From the NCBI GenBank assembly GCA_964510225.1, contig CAZEAN010000065.1:1-33525 (forward strand): a stretch of DNA of 33,525 nt, written 5' to 3'. Below are positions 1 through 8,234 of the stretch, in pieces (position 1 is the stretch's first letter; every line of letters begins with the position of its first letter). The stretch comes from CAZEAN01 sp964510225. GTDB lineage: Bacteria > Planctomycetota > Planctomycetia > Isosphaerales > Isosphaeraceae. Both the position numbers and the translations under genes were made by a program. The notes below the pieces were generated by a model. The model worked only from the letters and a program-made list of their open reading frames with translations, made no database searches and was not told where the DNA came from.

Positions 1-1484
1 TACCCAATATCCTCTTTATTCTGGTTGACGATCTCGGCTATGGCGACCTTGGCTGTTACAACCCCGAGTCCCAAGTCCCGACACCACAGATTAACCGCTT
101 GGCGTCGGAAGGTCTGCTCTTTACCGACGCTCATAGTCCTTCGACTGTCTGCACACCTTCGCGGTATAGCATCATGACGGGACAGATGCAGTTCCGCGTC
201 GGTGGCCCGGGAGTCTTCGTCGGTCTCGGAGGACCTTGCTTGATTGCGGAAGACAGAATGACTTTACCCGGAATGCTCCGTGATCATGGTTATCGGACTG
301 CGTGCATCGGTAAGTGGCACATCGGCTTGACGTTCCTCGATAAAAACGGAACGCGGATTACCAATAGTGGTGTCGAGGGAGTCCGGCAGATTGACTTCAG
401 CCGTCCGATTCCTGACGGTCCACTCCATCGGGGCTTTGACTACTTCTTCGGGACGGCCTGTTGCCCAACAACCGACTGGCTTTACGCCTATATTGATGGT
501 GATCGGATCCCAGTACCGCCCACCCAACTCCTCGACAAATCCAAGCTACCCAAACACCCCTACGCCAACGATTGCCGTCGGGGTTTAGTGGCCGAAAATT
601 TCGACCATGAGAGGGTTGATCTCGTCTTTCTGGAAAAAAGTATCCAGTTCCTTGAAAATCATCGAGCAACTACTCCCTCAAAACCGTTCTTCCTCTACCA
701 CTCGATGCAGGCGGTCCATCTACCTTCGTTAGCAGCAGACGAATTCAAAGGAAAGACAGACGCGGGGCCTCATGGAGACTTTATTTTTGAGATGGATTCA
801 ATCGTTGGCAAACTCTTGGAGACCATCGATCGACTCGGTCTCCGCGAGAACACCATCGTGATGCTCGCCAGCGATAACGGCCCCGAGGTTCCCACCGTTA
901 TTGACATGAGGAAGCGATTTAGTCATGACGGCGCTCGACCTTGGCGCGGTGTCAAACGCGATCAATGGGAAGGTGGTCATCGGACACCGTTCATTGTCCG
1001 ATGGCCTGGGAAGACTGAACCAGGATCGACCACCGATCAAATGATCAGCCTCACCGATATCCTAGCGACCTGTGCCGAGATTGTCGGCGCCACACTGCCG
1101 GATGATGCGGGAGAAGATAGTTACAACATGCTCCCAGTCCTCCTTGGTACTCAAGGGGAGGAGCCAATTCGGCAGTACCTCCTCCAACAGACAATCTCGC
1201 TGAAGTTCTCAATCCGTTCGGGTTCGTGGAAGTATCTCGATCATCAAGGGTCGGGAGGTAACAATTACGATCGCCCCGGCCCTTGGGGAATGAAGCAGTA
1301 CGCGATCCGAAGCAACGACCCCAATGCGCCAGGGCAACTCTATCATCTTGCAGTTGACCCTGGCGAAACCAACAATCTCTACAGCGAACACCCCGAAATC
1401 GTCCAAGCACTCAAAACTCAACTCGACCATTTCCGTGAGAGTGGGCGGAGTGGTCCGTCACAGTCTGATCAGTCCCGCGATTGA
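1..1484 (+). CDS. Sulfatase (arylsulfatase A-like), 5' end cut by window edge
   Basis: Type I sulfatase, hydrolysing sulfate esters, probably of polysaccharides. The reading frame is already open at base 3 and reads PNILFILVDDLGYGD, the N-terminal metal-binding strand with paired Asp, so the Met at 99 is internal and the true start and any signal peptide lie off the left edge. The formylglycine motif C-T-P-S-R starts at base 150; its Cys would be converted to formylglycine by a maturase. GKWHIG follows near base 310 and the C-terminal metal-site motif SDNGP near base 870. The end has the usual YHLAVDPGE-NNL stretch. It converges on the next sulfatase gene with only 16 bases between the stop codons and no terminator hairpin. 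The substrate cannot be told from sequence. The family call is very secure. Confidence 0.95.
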   Translation, partial: PNILFILVDDLGYGDLGCYNPESQVPTPQINRLASEGLLFTDAHSPSTVCTPSRYSIMTGQMQFRVGGPGVFVGLGGPCLIAEDRMTLPGMLRDHGYRTACIGKWHIGLTFLDKNGTRITNSGVEGVRQIDFSRPIPDGPLHRGFDYFFGTACCPTTDWLYAYIDGDRIPVPPTQLLDKSKLPKHPYANDCRRGLVAENFDHERVDLVFLEKSIQFLENHRATTPSKPFFLYHSMQAVHLPSLAADEFKGKTDAGPHGDFIFEMDSIVGKLLETIDRLGLRENTIVMLASDNGPEVPTVIDMRKRFSHDGARPWRGVKRDQWEGGHRTPFIVRWPGKTEPGSTTDQMISLTDILATCAEIVGATLPDDAGEDSYNMLPVLLGTQGEEPIRQYLLQQTISLKFSIRSGSWKYLDHQGSGGNNYDRPGPWGMKQYAIRSNDPNAPGQLYHLAVDPGETNNLYSEHPEIVQALKTQLDHFRESGRSGPSQSDQSRD

Positions 1485-1500
1485 GTGAGAGAGCAGGGGG

Positions 1501-2940
1501 TCATTGCCGTTGTGGACCATGAAGGTGGAGTCCTCGACGGGCAGCCTGCAGTGCGTCGGTTGTATCCATCGCAGCACCTGGATCTCCCTGAGATGCCATC
1601 CAACGGTCAAGCTCGCGACTGAGAGACTCCTTAACTTCGGATAGCTCAGGATCGTCAATCCGATTAGAGAGTTCATAAGGATCGAGGCTGGTATCATAGA
1701 GTTGTTCGCGCGGTCGGTTCATATAGCGATTGACTAAACGGTAGGTATTCGAGTTATTCCAAGCCTCTCGGACCCAACTAATCCAATAGTGATCGCTGCT
1801 TTTGCTACCACCTATATTACCCATCAGATGCTTCTCAATATAAATTGCGTCCGGGGTTAAGTTCCGGATGTAGCGATAACGGCCGTCACTCACCGTTCGG
1901 GTTGGATAGGAAGGCCCTTCAGGGAGATTGTTGTGGATCCCGTAGACATAATCTCGATGGGTCTCCGCATCGCCAAGGAGTACAGAAAGAAAGCTTGTTC
2001 CGTCGAACGATGAGCGATCTGAATGGTTATCAACAGCATCGAGAAGTGTAGGCAAGAGATCACTGTACTGCACGAGGGCATCTGTCCGCTGATTCGGCGC
2101 AATCCGTCCCGGCCAACGAGCAATCAGGGCAGTGTGGAGGCCAGTGTCCCAAGTCGTCCATTTATTTCCTGGAAATTGGGACCCTTGCTCACTGGTGAAG
2201 AAGACCAACGTATTATCAGCTTGCCCACTTTCATCCAAGGTCTTGAGGATTTCCCCAACCTGTCCGTCCATGTAGGTAATTTCAGCAAGGTAGTTAGCAA
2301 ACTCCTGTCGAGTCCTTGCTGTGTCGGCGATATTCTTGGGGAGTTTGATACTCTCAGGAGGATACGCCGAAGCGTCACCCATTACCCAAGGCACATGGGG
2401 CTCCACTAACGCCACCACAAGACAAAACGGCCGATCCGGCGACGAATCAAGGAACGAAGCCACTCCACCAAGGTGATGTTGCTGTGTTGGATTCCGGACA
2501 CAGTTTGGATCAAATCCGTTAACCGACTCAAACGGAAATGTCTCATCGGGCTTCACATGGACCTTACCCGTAATCCCTACCCGATAACCCGCGGGCTGGA
2601 GATAGTGGGGGACGCTGAGGACAGAGGGTCGGCTTGCCGAATGATTCCAGGCACAACCGTTGCTTATGGGGTAAAGCCCGGTGTAGAGTTCCGCCCGACA
2701 AGGCTGGCACATTGCAGCACCAAGATAAGCTCGCTCGAAAATAAGCCCTTCCTCCGCTAACCGATCGATGTTGGGCGTCCTTGCGTTTTCGCCTCCATAA
2801 AGTGGGAGGTCATTGTAGGTACAATCATCAGCTATGATGATGAGGATATTAGGTGGATTCTCAGCATTCGAAAGACCAACGGTGTCCCAGAGTAGCGCGA
2901 GGAGAGAGCCAGCGATTAGGAACGATCGGGAGAGGTTCAT
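1501..2940 (-). CDS. Secreted sulfatase, heparan N-sulfatase-like subfamily
   Basis: Second type I sulfatase, about 479 aa. I place the start at the ATG at 2940 because a GAGG lies 9 bases upstream; an in-frame ATG at 2949 has no comparable site. The N terminus has a hydrophobic signal peptide (about residues 3-24), so export is expected. It is followed by PNILIIIADD (metal Asp pair, about 38-39) and the formylglycine motif C-Q-P-C-R (Cys about 78). PHVPW is present. The usual distal SDNG/SDHG metal motif is replaced by SEQG, followed by FPGNKWTTWDTG and ALIARWPG, a pattern I associate with a sulfamidase-like subfamily common in Planctomycetota (from memory). It differs clearly from the convergent neighbour, so this is not a recent tandem duplication. 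The substrate is unknown. Confidence 0.93.
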   Translation of the reverse strand: MNLSRSFLIAGSLLALLWDTVGLSNAENPPNILIIIADDCTYNDLPLYGGENARTPNIDRLAEEGLIFERAYLGAAMCQPCRAELYTGLYPISNGCAWNHSASRPSVLSVPHYLQPAGYRVGITGKVHVKPDETFPFESVNGFDPNCVRNPTQQHHLGGVASFLDSSPDRPFCLVVALVEPHVPWVMGDASAYPPESIKLPKNIADTARTRQEFANYLAEITYMDGQVGEILKTLDESGQADNTLVFFTSEQGSQFPGNKWTTWDTGLHTALIARWPGRIAPNQRTDALVQYSDLLPTLLDAVDNHSDRSSFDGTSFLSVLLGDAETHRDYVYGIHNNLPEGPSYPTRTVSDGRYRYIRNLTPDAIYIEKHLMGNIGGSKSSDHYWISWVREAWNNSNTYRLVNRYMNRPREQLYDTSLDPYELSNRIDDPELSEVKESLSRELDRWMASQGDPGAAMDTTDALQAARRGLHLHGPQRQ

Positions 2941-3044
2941 TGCGATCATCCTCGAGGGGTTCGGTGCTCAGAGGCCGTACCCTATGCTGGCTCCGTTCCA
3001 ACGTGAGAGCAAGATCAAGAAAGTCTATCTTCAGACTCGGCGAA

Positions 3045-3746
3045 TTAATTCGCGATTGCTTCTTCCAAGGCTTCGGCTCGATCGGGTTGTGTTGCTTGGA
3101 GTTTCCGGAGCGCCTCCTGGTAGGCCAACATCACTTGCTCGCGATCCCAGTCAACCATCCGACCAGGATAATCATGTAATTTGGACCATTTATTCAGATA
3201 TTGGAGGAGTCCGACTTCGTGTTCTTGTTCCTGTTGTTTGACCCAAGCGAAGAGAGCACGTCCCGTCTTGGGTTCCGAGATCATTCCTTTCGATGGTGAT
3301 CCCGTACTGTTGTTTGACTTCTGATCAGACGCCGAAGAATCCTTCCGCTCTGGAATCTTCGAGGCTTGCTCCTGTGAATACTCGGGGGTTCCATCTCGAT
3401 AGAGGTAGCGTGCGACGCCGAACTTGACCGCGGCTCGCTTGAAGGCGTCACTGAACCGACTCTTATCATCGTCGATTTGCTCGAGAGTATTCCCGCAACC
3501 TCCGGCATCCGACTTGGTCAGGGTCGTTCCATCAGGCATCCGGACGGTCAATTCACAGAGGACCGAGTTTTGGAGGGGTATGTAGTGATCCCACCAATTC
3601 TCGGGGCCGACCACCGAATCAAGCCGGTTCATGGCCGTCCGTGCAGTGATGTAGTGAAACTTTAAGTTACCGTGGCTCCGAACTTTTACTTCTTGTGGAC
3701 TGAAGGGTGCGGCGAGGGCCGCAAAGAGGTCTGGATACTTAGTCAT
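3045..3746 (-). CDS. Rad52/DdrA-like single-strand annealing protein
   Basis: Protein of 233 aa resembling the Rad52/Rad22 annealing family, which binds single-stranded DNA and promotes strand annealing in recombination and repair. Family-like stretches are the N-terminal FSPQEVKVR, the helix with TARTAMNRLD (about 35-45), GPENWWDHY (about 48-56), and the basic C-terminal part of the core, SDAFKRAAVKFGVARYLY (about 98-115). Residues about 120-150 are a Ser/Lys-rich linker, followed by a small helical tail (ISEPKTGRALFAWVKQQ onwards). That layout is seen in phage and bacterial Rad52 homologues. The gene starts with ATG at 3746 after a purine-rich GGGGGGCGAG. It is not next to any phage gene; the downstream neighbour is a sulfatase. 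A strong promoter lies about 215 bases upstream. Confident on family, not on in vivo role. Confidence 0.85.
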   Translation of the reverse strand: MTKYPDLFAALAAPFSPQEVKVRSHGNLKFHYITARTAMNRLDSVVGPENWWDHYIPLQNSVLCELTVRMPDGTTLTKSDAGGCGNTLEQIDDDKSRFSDAFKRAAVKFGVARYLYRDGTPEYSQEQASKIPERKDSSASDQKSNNSTGSPSKGMISEPKTGRALFAWVKQQEQEHEVGLLQYLNKWSKLHDYPGRMVDWDREQVMLAYQEALRKLQATQPDRAEALEEAIAN

Positions 3747-3969
3747 AATGTCTCGCCCCCCGGAGGATCAGACATCGTCTCTACCAAGCCTCGTGCTGAC
3801 CGTTTTCTTGTTGGTTCAGGGTGCTTGGCTCAACGGAAGTCGCCCTCGCAGTAAACGACCACCGGGTGCATCCCTCGGCTGCTTGGATCAGAGTGTGGTG
3901 AATTCCAAAACAGTTGGTGAAGGAACCTAGCGTGATGATCCGCTCATCAACTTTGCGCCAGGTGTACAA

Positions 3970-3997
3970 ATCATACAGAACGCAACAAAACTGTCAA
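3970..3997 (-). promoter_or_regulatory. Sigma-70-type promoter for the Rad52-like gene
   Basis: On the minus strand TTGACA (3997-3992) is followed after 16 bases by TATGAT (3975-3970): a perfect -35 and a one-mismatch -10. Transcription would start near 3963 and run into the Rad52-like gene, leaving a leader of about 215 bases. The promoter is flanked by the inverted pair GTGTAC (3962-3967) and GTACAC (4001-4006), which could bind a dimeric regulator. No experiment supports this; it rests on the match to consensus and its position. Confidence 0.6.
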
Positions 3998-4035
3998 TAC
4001 GTACACTAAAAAATAGAGTGCTAGGAGCGCAGCAG

Positions 4036-4076
4036 AACGCCGCGTGCCAGGCCTCGCGGTCCTGGCACGCAGCGTT
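4036..4076 (-). terminator. Strong hairpin, probable terminator after the 82-aa membrane protein gene
   Basis: GCGTGCCAGG (4042-4051) pairs perfectly with CCTGGCACGC (4061-4070) around a 9-base loop. After one mismatch the stem continues with AACGC (4036-4040) and GCGTT (4072-4076). It sits about 40 bases past the stop of the 82-aa gene and upstream of the Rad52 promoter, where a terminator would be expected. The T-rich tail on the minus strand comes about 20 bases late (ATTTTTTA), so it is not a textbook intrinsic terminator; a structured regulatory element is the alternative. Confidence 0.45.
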
Positions 4077-4115
4077 TGATTATTTGGAGCGCGACTTCGT
4101 CGGCAAGGACAATGG

Positions 4116-4364
4116 TCACGGGGCAGAGACGCTAAAACCGTAAGCGTTCAATTTCAGGGCGAGGAAGAGGCAGCCTAGAACCATCGAGCCCAAGGAAACT
4201 CCCAGCAAGACAACGAAGATGTCGTTCTTCGGTTGACTCAAGGGGCCACGCGTACCTCTTCCGCGTGATTGGCTCGCAGCGCTTCCAGAGGAGCGTGAAG
4301 CCGAGCGACCACCTTTGGAGAGGGAGACGCGACTACTCCCCCGGGTTGATCTGGCCTGAGACAT
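4116..4364 (-). CDS. Small Ser/Arg-rich single-pass membrane protein
   Basis: Unrecognised protein of 82 aa. I choose the ATG at 4364 because GGGAGG lies just upstream; the reading frame also contains a GTG two codons earlier, which overlaps this site. The first 45 residues are rich in Ser, Arg and Gly (SGSAASQSRGRGTRG is typical) and strongly basic. They are followed by one membrane segment (about residues 50-72) and a short tail. By the positive-inside rule the basic arm should face the cytoplasm. The start overlaps the end of the coiled-coil protein gene by about 30 bases, so the two are translationally linked and may act together at the membrane. Function unknown. Confidence 0.65.
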   Translation of the reverse strand: MSQARSTRGSSRVSLSKGGRSASRSSGSAASQSRGRGTRGPLSQPKNDIFVVLLGVSLGSMVLGCLFLALKLNAYGFSVSAP

Positions 4365-5199
4365 AATCACCCTCCCTCACTTTGCTGCCCAGGTAACGGT
4401 CAATGACTTCGGCAACGGACCGGTCGGGGTCAGTACCGGTAACCCGAACTTTGCCGACATAACGTGATTCGGCACCCGTCCGATAGACGTAATATTCCTG
4501 ACCCATTTTTACGCCATCATCGTCGCCGAGTGAGAATTCCAAGAGGTCATTTTGCGAGGCGACCCGAAGGACGCGTCCCGTGATGTCCGGAGAGACGATA
4601 ACCCCTTCCGCAGCGATTCGAACTCGGTCAGGATCAGAGGGTAACCCTCGTGATTGCAAGAAGTTCCGATAACTCTGCAGTAATTCACGGAGGTCACCGT
4701 TGGTTTCCTCCGCAGTCTGGAGTTGCCGGGTGATGTTGCTGATCTGCTCATCGCGCTCTGTCTGAGCCGCAGTGAGGTCATTCGCCTGCTTGGTCGCGGC
4801 GAGGAGCAACTCGCGGAGTTCCTCAGCTTCTTGTGCCCGAGCTTGAGCGTCCGCGGCAAGATTCTCAGCGGTCCGTTGTGCAACTTCCTTTTCCGTAAGA
4901 CTTCCGGAAAGTTCCGCACGGACCTGCTCGATCTCGTTGTTGATCTCGGCGATCTGACTGTTCAGCGAGTCAGTTTCTGACTGACGCAATTGCTGCTCTT
5001 GGGTCAATTCTGTCTCACGAGCCCCAAGTTGAGTCGTGAGATCTTGGATTTGGCCTTGAAGCTTATTACTTGCTTCACTCTGCTTCTCATACGCCGATTT
5101 CCAATTTGTCGAGGCTGTGAGGACGACTGTCGACAGAGCCAAGAAAAAGAGGGAAAACGCCATAATGACGATGACGAGTATCTTACCGACGAACGTCAT
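4333..5199 (-). CDS. Membrane-anchored coiled-coil protein with C-terminal beta domain
   Basis: Protein of 288 aa, no function assigned. One N-terminal membrane segment (about 7-29) is followed by a long Glu/Gln/Ala-rich coiled coil (about 35-175). A globular C-terminal domain (about 185-288) has a pattern such as GVIVSPDITGRVLRV, LEFSLGDDDGVKMGQEYYVYR and VGKVRVT, suggesting small beta barrels. The overall build (TM anchor, coiled coil, beta-rich end) recalls MreC- or HlyD-like scaffold proteins, but I do not see true family motifs. I have an impression that planctomycetes carry similar proteins, from memory only. It overlaps the following small membrane protein gene. Start ATG at 5199 with GGGA upstream. 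Confidence 0.8.
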   Translation of the reverse strand: MTFVGKILVIVIMAFSLFFLALSTVVLTASTNWKSAYEKQSEASNKLQGQIQDLTTQLGARETELTQEQQLRQSETDSLNSQIAEINNEIEQVRAELSGSLTEKEVAQRTAENLAADAQARAQEAEELRELLLAATKQANDLTAAQTERDEQISNITRQLQTAEETNGDLRELLQSYRNFLQSRGLPSDPDRVRIAAEGVIVSPDITGRVLRVASQNDLLEFSLGDDDGVKMGQEYYVYRTGAESRYVGKVRVTGTDPDRSVAEVIDRYLGSKVREGDYVSGQINPGE

Positions 5200-5676
5200 G
5201 ATCCCATCCCGTTGCGATCGGTGTCAGGCGGCTAGCTATTCCGTCAGCTCACGAAGCCCTGAGAATACGCAAGAGTCGCTAAGCTGAGAGAGCCAGACCG
5301 CTTGTCAAGTGGTTAGTGAATTGAAACGAACAGGTGATCGAACGTCAGGTTTCTGGATTGGTTCAACTCAATCGGTTTGGCTCGACAGAAACCTGCTCGA
5401 GACCTCTCCGAATGACGTCGATCGCATCGTACCATCGTAGCATCACGCAACTCTGTGCTGCAACTTCCACTGTTCGGTCAACTTCCGTGATCGACTCGGA
5501 AGCTTAAAGAACTCAAAAGGAGAAGACCTTTCGGAAGTAATTCGCTTGAGTCGCGAGATCATTCTGTGACTCCCGGAAAAGTACACGATCGAACGACCAG
5601 GAGCAAACACTCAGACCTTTTCCAGACGCCCCGTCTTTCCATAAAGTTCCATCTTCCCGACTAATCTGCCCTGGGG
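5200..5676. other. Intergenic region with one perfect inverted repeat
   Basis: No convincing gene in these 477 bases, between the end of the N-acyltransferase gene and the start of the coiled-coil protein gene, both minus. It should contain the promoter for the latter: TTGACA occurs at 5308-5303 on the minus strand, but no good -10 sits at the right distance. A 10-bp perfect inverted repeat is listed separately. The 87-codon open frame at 5513-5776 runs into the N-acyltransferase gene and looks like a chance frame. Confidence 0.5.
5346..5395. repeat. 10-bp perfect inverted repeat with 30-base spacer
   Basis: CAGGTTTCTG (5346-5355) and CAGAAACCTG (5386-5395) are exact reverse complements. No T tract follows on either strand, so a terminator is unlikely. 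It lies about 150 bases upstream of the coiled-coil gene and could be a protein-binding site or a hairpin in a leader. Confidence 0.4.
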
Positions 5677-7404
5677 TCACGACAACTTCAACGCTCGTTT
5701 CCGGTTCCCAAAGCGTAGAAATAGACTCAAGGGGAGGGACAAAAGCGATCCCACCAGGAGAGCAATCGGGAGCCAATCCCCGGCAACTCGGTAGAGGCTC
5801 GGACGCTGATCAACCGGAATTGTTGTGTTGATAACCCCTTCGGACGCTCCCGGGATCGTTTCCAGCAATCGACCGTTGCCGTCGATGATCGCTGAGACCC
5901 CGGTATTGACAGCACGTGCGACCGGAACCCGGAGTTCCACCGCACGCAAGACACTGTTAGCCAAGTGAAGCTTATGGGCTGCGGTCCCTCGGAACCAACC
6001 GTCGTTCGAGAGATTGAGCAAGATCTCGGCAGGTTTTTCTCCGTCGGATGGTCCTCGGAGTGCTTCGCGGGCAATCAGAGGAACAGAGTCTTCGAAACAG
6101 ATCACGGCCCCGAAGGTCCACGGGCCCAGTTGGATCGTTTCTACACCGAGCGCGGGATCGAGGCTCGGCATCCGATCAGGTTCAAACGGCGTGACGGCGA
6201 GGACCCAAGGGAACGTCTTCACGAGGGGAACATATTCACCAAACGGGACCAGGTGTCGTTTATGCATCGACTGAACGGCTTCGACACCAGGTTCGACGAG
6301 AATTGCAGAATTGTGCCGTCTCAGCCCGGTCGGCTCGAAAAAATAGCTGTTGATCCCAACGAGCATCGGAATTTGAATCGCGTCGGTCCAATCGCGGAGG
6401 TAAGCCGGGATCTCTTCAGCACGACTCTCCCAGAACTCGACCTTGAGGTGAGGGCTGTAGTCGTCGGCGATCCTCCGGAAATCGGCAGTAGTCAAGTCAG
6501 GGGCCACTGAAACCCAACCGAAGGGGAACATCGTCTCTGGCCAGACGATCAAGTCAGGTCGATCCTTTGACTCCGTAGCCTGGTCAACAAGTCGTCGGAA
6601 CGTCTCAAGCACATCGCGCGTTGCGGGAGGGTTCTCAAAATCCTGCGGGATGTCGGACTGAATCAACGCTAACCGAGGCCCGTCATCAAATTCTGAACTC
6701 GAAATCCGATAGGCCCCATAGATCAGACTCACCAGGATGAGCAACAACGTCAGGCTGACTCCGGCAAGGCGCTTCATCCTACCCAATCCACTCAGATCAG
6801 CCTTCACGACGTAATCGGCAATCGCGGAGTTCGTCAGAACGATGAGGAGACTAACTCCCCAAGCACCCGTCAAATCCGCAATCTGGATCAAAGGGAGATT
6901 CTCGTACTGGCTCTGACTAAGTCCGAACCAAGGGAAGCCATTAAGCGGATAGAGCCCTCGGAGATACTCAACGCCTACCCAAACCGCAGGTCCCGCGACG
7001 ATCAAAGGGAGGCCAACACCTCGAACCAAGAGGCGGATGAACCCAATCGCAATCGGCCACCAGAACGAAAGAACGACCGCCAGCGCCAGCCAAGCGATCC
7101 AAGCCGACTCATGCGACGACGAAACCCAATGAACCGAAGGCAGCCAAAACGCGAGACCACCGACCCAGGCCGCGAGAATCGCTGTAGTTGACTTCCTTGG
7201 ACCTCGGACGAGGATCAAGAGCGGGACCAGAGCCAACCAGGCAAGCCACCAGGCACCGACTGGTTCAAAAGCCAACGAAAGCCCGAACCCTGAGAGCAAA
7301 GCTCCGCCAGACCAACGGATGAAAGTATTGGCCGGTTCTGTTCGGGCGGATTCTTCAGGGCGATTGACCGTGTTTGGCGACTCCGCCAGGCTCGTTGTGC
7401 TCAT
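5677..7404 (-). CDS. lnt: Apolipoprotein N-acyltransferase
   Basis: Inner-membrane enzyme that adds the third acyl chain to the N-terminal Cys of lipoproteins, the last step of lipoprotein maturation. With the ATG at 7404 it is 575 aa. The N-terminal half has about six to seven membrane segments (first at about residues 30-65) and the family stretch GFPWFGLSQSQY. The C-terminal half is a nitrilase-like domain with the catalytic triad visible: Glu in VWPETMFPF (about 290), Lys in MHKRHLVPFGEYVPL (about 382) and Cys in GAVICFEDSVP (about 436), followed by NLSNDGWF. A last membrane segment closes the protein. The frame stays open upstream to a GTG at 7545, but those 47 residues are low in character, so I prefer the ATG. 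It stands alone between two long gaps. Confidence 0.95.
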   Translation of the reverse strand: MSTTSLAESPNTVNRPEESARTEPANTFIRWSGGALLSGFGLSLAFEPVGAWWLAWLALVPLLILVRGPRKSTTAILAAWVGGLAFWLPSVHWVSSSHESAWIAWLALAVVLSFWWPIAIGFIRLLVRGVGLPLIVAGPAVWVGVEYLRGLYPLNGFPWFGLSQSQYENLPLIQIADLTGAWGVSLLIVLTNSAIADYVVKADLSGLGRMKRLAGVSLTLLLILVSLIYGAYRISSSEFDDGPRLALIQSDIPQDFENPPATRDVLETFRRLVDQATESKDRPDLIVWPETMFPFGWVSVAPDLTTADFRRIADDYSPHLKVEFWESRAEEIPAYLRDWTDAIQIPMLVGINSYFFEPTGLRRHNSAILVEPGVEAVQSMHKRHLVPFGEYVPLVKTFPWVLAVTPFEPDRMPSLDPALGVETIQLGPWTFGAVICFEDSVPLIAREALRGPSDGEKPAEILLNLSNDGWFRGTAAHKLHLANSVLRAVELRVPVARAVNTGVSAIIDGNGRLLETIPGASEGVINTTIPVDQRPSLYRVAGDWLPIALLVGSLLSLPLSLFLRFGNRKRALKLS

Positions 7405-8234
7405 CGTCGTAGAACACCCGGCAACACCGGGCCCTTCTGGAATCGGCTGGGCTGAAAGCCTGACTAGGTTCGGTGAATCAAGACCGGAGGATCGGCTCGT
7501 ATCAGAACCGATTCCTTCTATCCTGTGGATACGAGTTTGGGGCACGGATCGTTGAGCGCCTGCTCTGTAAACTCAATCCTTACAAAGTGCCTATCCTGGG
7601 AAAAAGCGATCGGGGCTTTAGCGATCCAAGGGCTGGAGACCAACGTGGTCTGAACCTGGGTCGTCAACGGGTACAATCAGTGCATCTCACTTGTTGTCGC
7701 TTGGTTTTGTTTTTGATCGCTTGCAGTGCTGAGATCCAATCAAGTTCACAAATAAAGTTGCGTAGAAGCTCATGGATCGCAGCTTTGACCGTGGGTCGGT
7801 TCTTGGTCTGGGCTCACCGGACCAATTATATTGAGATTAAGTTGAGAACAGCCCACCGCCTCAAGCGACGGAATACCACACGCGTTCCCTACCAGACGTC
7901 CGCCGAATTAATTCCGATGCTCCAAATCGAAGAATTCAATATATACCGCTGTCTAACCCACTTTCGGTTTTTGATCGAAACCGGTCACAGCATCGACTTT
8001 TGCCAGAATTCTCGGATTAGCTGCGATCATCGGTGGTGCCCGAGACGACATCAGCCAGGCAGAGAGTCGTCGTGATGGTTGCCCCCTCCATGAGATATAG
8101 CAAGTCGACCGGCAGAACGAGCTTGACGACTTGTTCCCCAAGAAAATGACAGACCAGCCCAGCGCGACTGCTGATCTCTCCGCGCGAAAATCACTCGCAG
8201 ACTTATTCACTCCAATCGCACGAGGCCTCATACC
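7405..8234. other. Long gap without a convincing gene
   Basis: About 830 bases between two divergent genes (N-acyltransferase, minus; DUF4914 protein, plus), noticeably more AT-rich than the flanking genes. Small hairpins are visible: AGACCA/TGGTCT at 7637-7651 and CGGTTT/AAACCG at 7965-7983. A 200-codon open frame on the plus strand (7473-8075) exists, but its peptide is Cys/Arg-rich with no motif and it has no clear ribosome site. The stretch presumably holds both promoters and could hide an RNA gene. I could not identify one. Confidence 0.4.

Larger units (their letters stand above)
3747..4115. other. Intergenic region: promoter, leader and hairpin, no gene
   Basis: This 369-base stretch separates two minus-strand units. 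It holds the promoter described at 3970-3997, the leader of the Rad52-like gene (3747-3963) and the strong hairpin at 4036-4076. Short open frames in it lack a ribosome binding site or begin at the predicted transcription start, and I see no recognisable protein. Confidence 0.6.

Noticed and set aside
3781..3969. A 62-codon minus-strand frame in the Rad52 leader
   Set aside because: Begins almost at the predicted -10 box, so it would not be on the transcript with a ribosome site.
5513..5776. An 87-codon minus-strand frame overlapping the end of the N-acyltransferase gene
   Set aside because: Overlaps an established gene by about 100 bases in another frame, with no ribosome site or recognisable sequence.
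7473..8075. A 200-codon plus-strand open frame in the gap before the DUF4914 gene
   Set aside because: Peptide is Cys/Arg-rich without domain or pattern, overlaps the N-acyltransferase gene start on the other strand and has no ribosome site; more likely a chance frame.
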